Assembly: GCA_020850595.1 (NCBI GenBank)
Contig: JADZEK010000040.1
Span: 1 to 44,512, forward strand
Length of the DNA: 44,512 bases
DNA from: Anaerolineales bacterium
Lineage (GTDB): Bacteria > Chloroflexota > Anaerolineae > Anaerolineales > UBA6663
Direction of reading: 5' to 3'
Positions 42,580 through 44,512 of the stretch are shown piece by piece. Every line of letters begins with the position of its first letter. Position 1 is the first letter of the stretch. A model generated the notes under the pieces. It saw only the letters and a list, made by a program, of their open reading frames with translations, made no database searches and was not told the DNA's origin. The position numbers and the translations under genes are program-made.

Positions 42580-43830
42580 ATGGATGCCCCAAAGACGACA
42601 ACGATCAAAGTGCTGGGTTTGGGCGGCGGCGGCTCGAATGCCGTGGATCGCATGATCGAGCTGGGTCTGGAGGGCGTGGAGTTCATCGCCGCCAACACCG
42701 ATGCACAAGCCCTGCGCAAGAGCCAGGCCCCCACTAAGATCCAACTTGGCCCGAACAGCACCCGCGGCCTGGGGGCCGGCGCGAAGCCCGAGGTCGGTGA
42801 GGCCGCTGCCGAGGAGAGCCGCAAGCAGATCGGCGAGGCTCTGCAGGGGGCCGACATGGTCTTCCTCACGGCCGGCATGGGCGGCGGCACCGGCAGCGGC
42901 GCTATCTCCATCGCGGCCGAGGTCGCCCGTTCGCTGGGCGCACTGACCGTGGCCATCGTCACCTTGCCTTTCACCTTCGAGGCTTCGCGTCGCCAGCAGA
43001 ACGCCCAGGTCAGCCTGGCCAAGCTGCGCACGGCCTGCGACACGCTGGTCACCGTCCCTAACGACAAGCTGCTCGGCATCTTGCCGAAGACCACCACGTT
43101 TGAGCTGGCCCTGCGCGTGGCCGACGAGGTGCTGCATCAGGGCGTTCAGGGCATCACCGAGTTGATCACCAAGCCGGGCCTGATCAACATGGACTTCGCC
43201 AATGTACGCGCCCTGCTCGAGGCCGCCGGCCCGTCCATGATGGCGATTGGCCAGGGAACGGGCGAGAACAAGGCCCAGCGCGCCGTGCGCCAGGCGCTGG
43301 CCATGCCGCTGCTGGACCTCAAGAGCACCGCCAACGCCACCGGGGTGCTGGTTCATTTCACCGGCGGCGACGACCTGTCGCTCTACGAGGTCAACCAGGC
43401 CGCGGGCGAGATCACGGCCGCGGCGCCCAACGCGGAGGTGCTCTTCGGCGCCACCGTTGACCCGGTCTACACCGGCCGCACGCAGGTCATCCTGGTCGTC
43501 ACGGGCATCGAGACAGGCTCGATGGAGGTCCTCAAGCCTGACGTTTCGTTCCGCCGCCCGTTGGCGGCAACGCGGGCGCCCGAACCCAGGCTGGTTGAAA
43601 CGCCGGCTTCAGCGAAGGCGCACATGGCCGAGGCGCTGTTCACTCAGGCCGTGGCTGAGCAGTCGTGGGTGGTGGCTGACGCCCCAGCGCCCGCGGTAGT
43701 GGCGAGCGTGCCGCCGGCGCCTGAGCCGCGCAACCCCGCGCCCGCCCCGGTGCGCGACACGAACAGCCTCGACATGCCCGCCTTCCTGCGCCGCCGCCGC
43801 AGCCTGAGCGATATTGAAGGAGACCGCTAA
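42580..43830 (+). CDS. Divergent FtsZ paralogue with altered T7 loop
   Basis: A 416-residue tubulin/FtsZ GTPase family member. Nucleotide-binding motifs are intact: KVLGLGGGGSNAVDRM, NTDAQAL, the signature GMGGGTGSGA, LPFTFEASRR and TVPNDKLLG. In the T7 loop, GLINMDFANVRALL, Asn203 and Asp205 match E. coli Asn207 and Asp209, but the catalytic Asp212 position is Asn208. GTP hydrolysis should be weak and polymers stable. After a Pro/Ala linker of about 60 residues it ends with DMPAFLRRRRSL, like the C-terminal peptide by which FtsZ binds FtsA or SepF. AAGGAG lies 8 bases before ATG 42580. No dcw genes adjoin it, so it is probably a second FtsZ. Confidence 0.92.
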   Translation: MDAPKTTTIKVLGLGGGGSNAVDRMIELGLEGVEFIAANTDAQALRKSQAPTKIQLGPNSTRGLGAGAKPEVGEAAAEESRKQIGEALQGADMVFLTAGMGGGTGSGAISIAAEVARSLGALTVAIVTLPFTFEASRRQQNAQVSLAKLRTACDTLVTVPNDKLLGILPKTTTFELALRVADEVLHQGVQGITELITKPGLINMDFANVRALLEAAGPSMMAIGQGTGENKAQRAVRQALAMPLLDLKSTANATGVLVHFTGGDDLSLYEVNQAAGEITAAAPNAEVLFGATVDPVYTGRTQVILVVTGIETGSMEVLKPDVSFRRPLAATRAPEPRLVETPASAKAHMAEALFTQAVAEQSWVVADAPAPAVVASVPPAPEPRNPAPAPVRDTNSLDMPAFLRRRRSLSDIEGDR

Positions 43831-44078
43831 TGTCCCTCTCCAGCGCACAGATTGACACCATCAGCCGGCAGATATACCGGCAGTTCCCCGAAGTCACCAA
43901 CGCCGCGCCGGTCGTCCAGGACCAGCCGGGGGCCAAGGCCCTGGGCGGCGGCAGCGACCGCTACCTGCTCACGTTCCGCGGGCGCGGCCTGGGACCAGGC
44001 GGCCAGGCGATTAACCGCATCGTGCGCGTCGTAGCGGACGACCGCGGCAAGGTGATCAAGGTCAGCACATCGCGGTAG
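43830..44078 (+). CDS. Small protein resembling the C-terminal domain of the C25 peptidase
   Basis: An 82-residue cytosolic protein of unknown function. Its start (LSSAQIDTISRQIYRQFPEV) and end (VVADDRGKVIKVSTSR) align with two stretches of the final ~100 residues of the C25-like peptidase (VTPEMVAQIKSAVARYLPGM and LTLDANGAVVKVAVSR). It lacks the His/Cys-rich insert between them. AAGGAG lies 7 bases before the ATG, which overlaps the FtsZ stop (TAATG), so the two are translationally coupled. A domain shared by two operon members suggests that they bind the same partner or each other. Confidence 0.8.
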   Translation: MSLSSAQIDTISRQIYRQFPEVTNAAPVVQDQPGAKALGGGSDRYLLTFRGRGLGPGGQAINRIVRVVADDRGKVIKVSTSR

Positions 44079-44104
44079 CACCCCGGTAGTCAAAGAGGAC
44101 TGTC

Positions 44105-44320
44105 ATGGTCAATTTTGCAGGTCGTCCCACCGTTTCCTTCACCGACCAGGTCGGCATCGTCTGGTGGCGGGCGGTCATCGTCGTGACGCGCTGGCTCAAC
44201 CACTCTCGGGCCTGGGCGCTGCCGATCATCCTGCCGATCAAGCCGCTGTGGTGGGTCCCGCTCGCCGTCATGCCCTTTGGCTTCCTGTTCGGTCTGATGC
44301 TGTCTCTGGTCTTGGCCTGA
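44105..44320 (+). CDS. Small membrane protein ending the sigma-54 operon
   Basis: A 71-residue protein with a hydrophobic, Trp-rich middle (VGIVWWRAVIVVTRWLN) and a C-terminal membrane segment (LWWVPLAVMPFGFLFGLMLSLVLA). A ribosome site (AGAGGA) lies 5-6 bases upstream of ATG 44105. It follows the 82-residue protein gene by 26 bases and is the last gene before an insertion-sequence end. Function unknown. Confidence 0.7.
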   Translation: MVNFAGRPTVSFTDQVGIVWWRAVIVVTRWLNHSRAWALPIILPIKPLWWVPLAVMPFGFLFGLMLSLVLA

Positions 44321-44396
44321 GCTGTCGGAAAGCACAAACGTTCGGTTATAGTTTGGTTAGTAACCTTCACGATGCCGCGTTTGGGACAGGGCTTTC

Positions 44397-44512
44397 TTAA
44401 AGTCCGAGAATTAGGGTCAAGGCTTGGCCCGGGTCAGCATCCAAGCGGCGGCGGGCCTGGGCATGATTGCGAAAGCCGGCCTGGTTGAGTAGGCCAATGA
44501 CCAAGTTGTTAA
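44397..44512 (-). mobile_element. Transposase C-terminus (partial, runs off the window)
   Basis: The last 37 codons of a minus-strand gene are present, stop at 44399-44397. The end NNLVIGLLNQAGFRNHAQARRRLDADPGQALTLILGL resembles the C-terminus of ISAs1-type DDE transposases (NLVIGLL-x-G-x-x-N-x-A-x-ARR). The upstream part and the other end lie outside the window. The 76 bases between 44320 and this stop should contain one end of the element; I could not define its inverted repeat. Confidence 0.6.

Noticed and set aside
1..44512. CRISPR arrays, rRNA and tRNA genes
   Set aside because: No regularly spaced direct repeats and no rRNA or ordinary tRNA sequence were seen; the only tRNA-like structure belongs to tmRNA.

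Overview
The window is about 44.5 kb of GC-rich, densely coded bacterial chromosome. The gene set suggests a Chloroflexota (Anaerolineae-like) genome: several exported proteins carry long Thr/Pro linkers behind a lipobox or single membrane anchor, signalling genes are abundant (diguanylate cyclase, adenylate cyclase, large hybrid sensors), and there is a zinc-ribbon RpoN. This assignment is inference from gene style; no rRNA or marker gene is present to prove it.

Left part (1-9.4 kb): a serine palmitoyltransferase/AONS-like enzyme, the 23S rRNA methyltransferase RlmI and a DJ-1/PfpI protein lie on the plus strand. The minus strand holds the tmRNA gene ssrA, a calcium-loop lipoprotein, smpB, an S41 C-terminal processing peptidase and a LytR-CpsA-Psr protein. 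A divergent tyrosine recombinase gene has a strong promoter and a dif-like 11-6-11 inverted site immediately upstream.

Middle (9.6-27.6 kb): an unrecognised 502-residue protein converges on a zinc alcohol dehydrogenase. A GAF histidine kinase and a Tat-exported phosphoesterase follow. A minus-strand run comprises a DUF4139 protein, HflX, a small membrane protein and a CapA-like protein. Next come a membrane adenylate cyclase with a pseudo-receiver plus a Thr/Pro-rich partner, then a minus-strand run of diguanylate cyclase, M28 peptidase and aminotransferase. Three inverted pairs of the 11-mer GSCTATGCGCA, 60-64 bp centre to centre, sit over the starts of three minus-strand genes.

Right part (27.6-44.3 kb) is the most remarkable region. 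rpoN, a PAS histidine kinase and an NtrC-type activator that lacks its DNA-binding domain overlap one another as an operon. Near-perfect sigma-54 promoters (GG-N10-GC, all containing TCTTGCA) stand before this operon, before a small membrane protein plus a 1794-residue TPR protein, and before a third operon. The third operon encodes a cytosolic TPR-C25 (caspase-fold) cysteine peptidase, a TIM-barrel hydrolase-like protein, a divergent FtsZ whose T7-loop catalytic Asp is Asn, an 82-residue protein resembling the peptidase's own C-terminal domain, and a small membrane protein. I read this as a self-contained sigma-54 module that makes a TPR scaffold, a protease and a tubulin-like polymer. Its biological role is unknown.

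The window ends in the C-terminus of a transposase on the minus strand.
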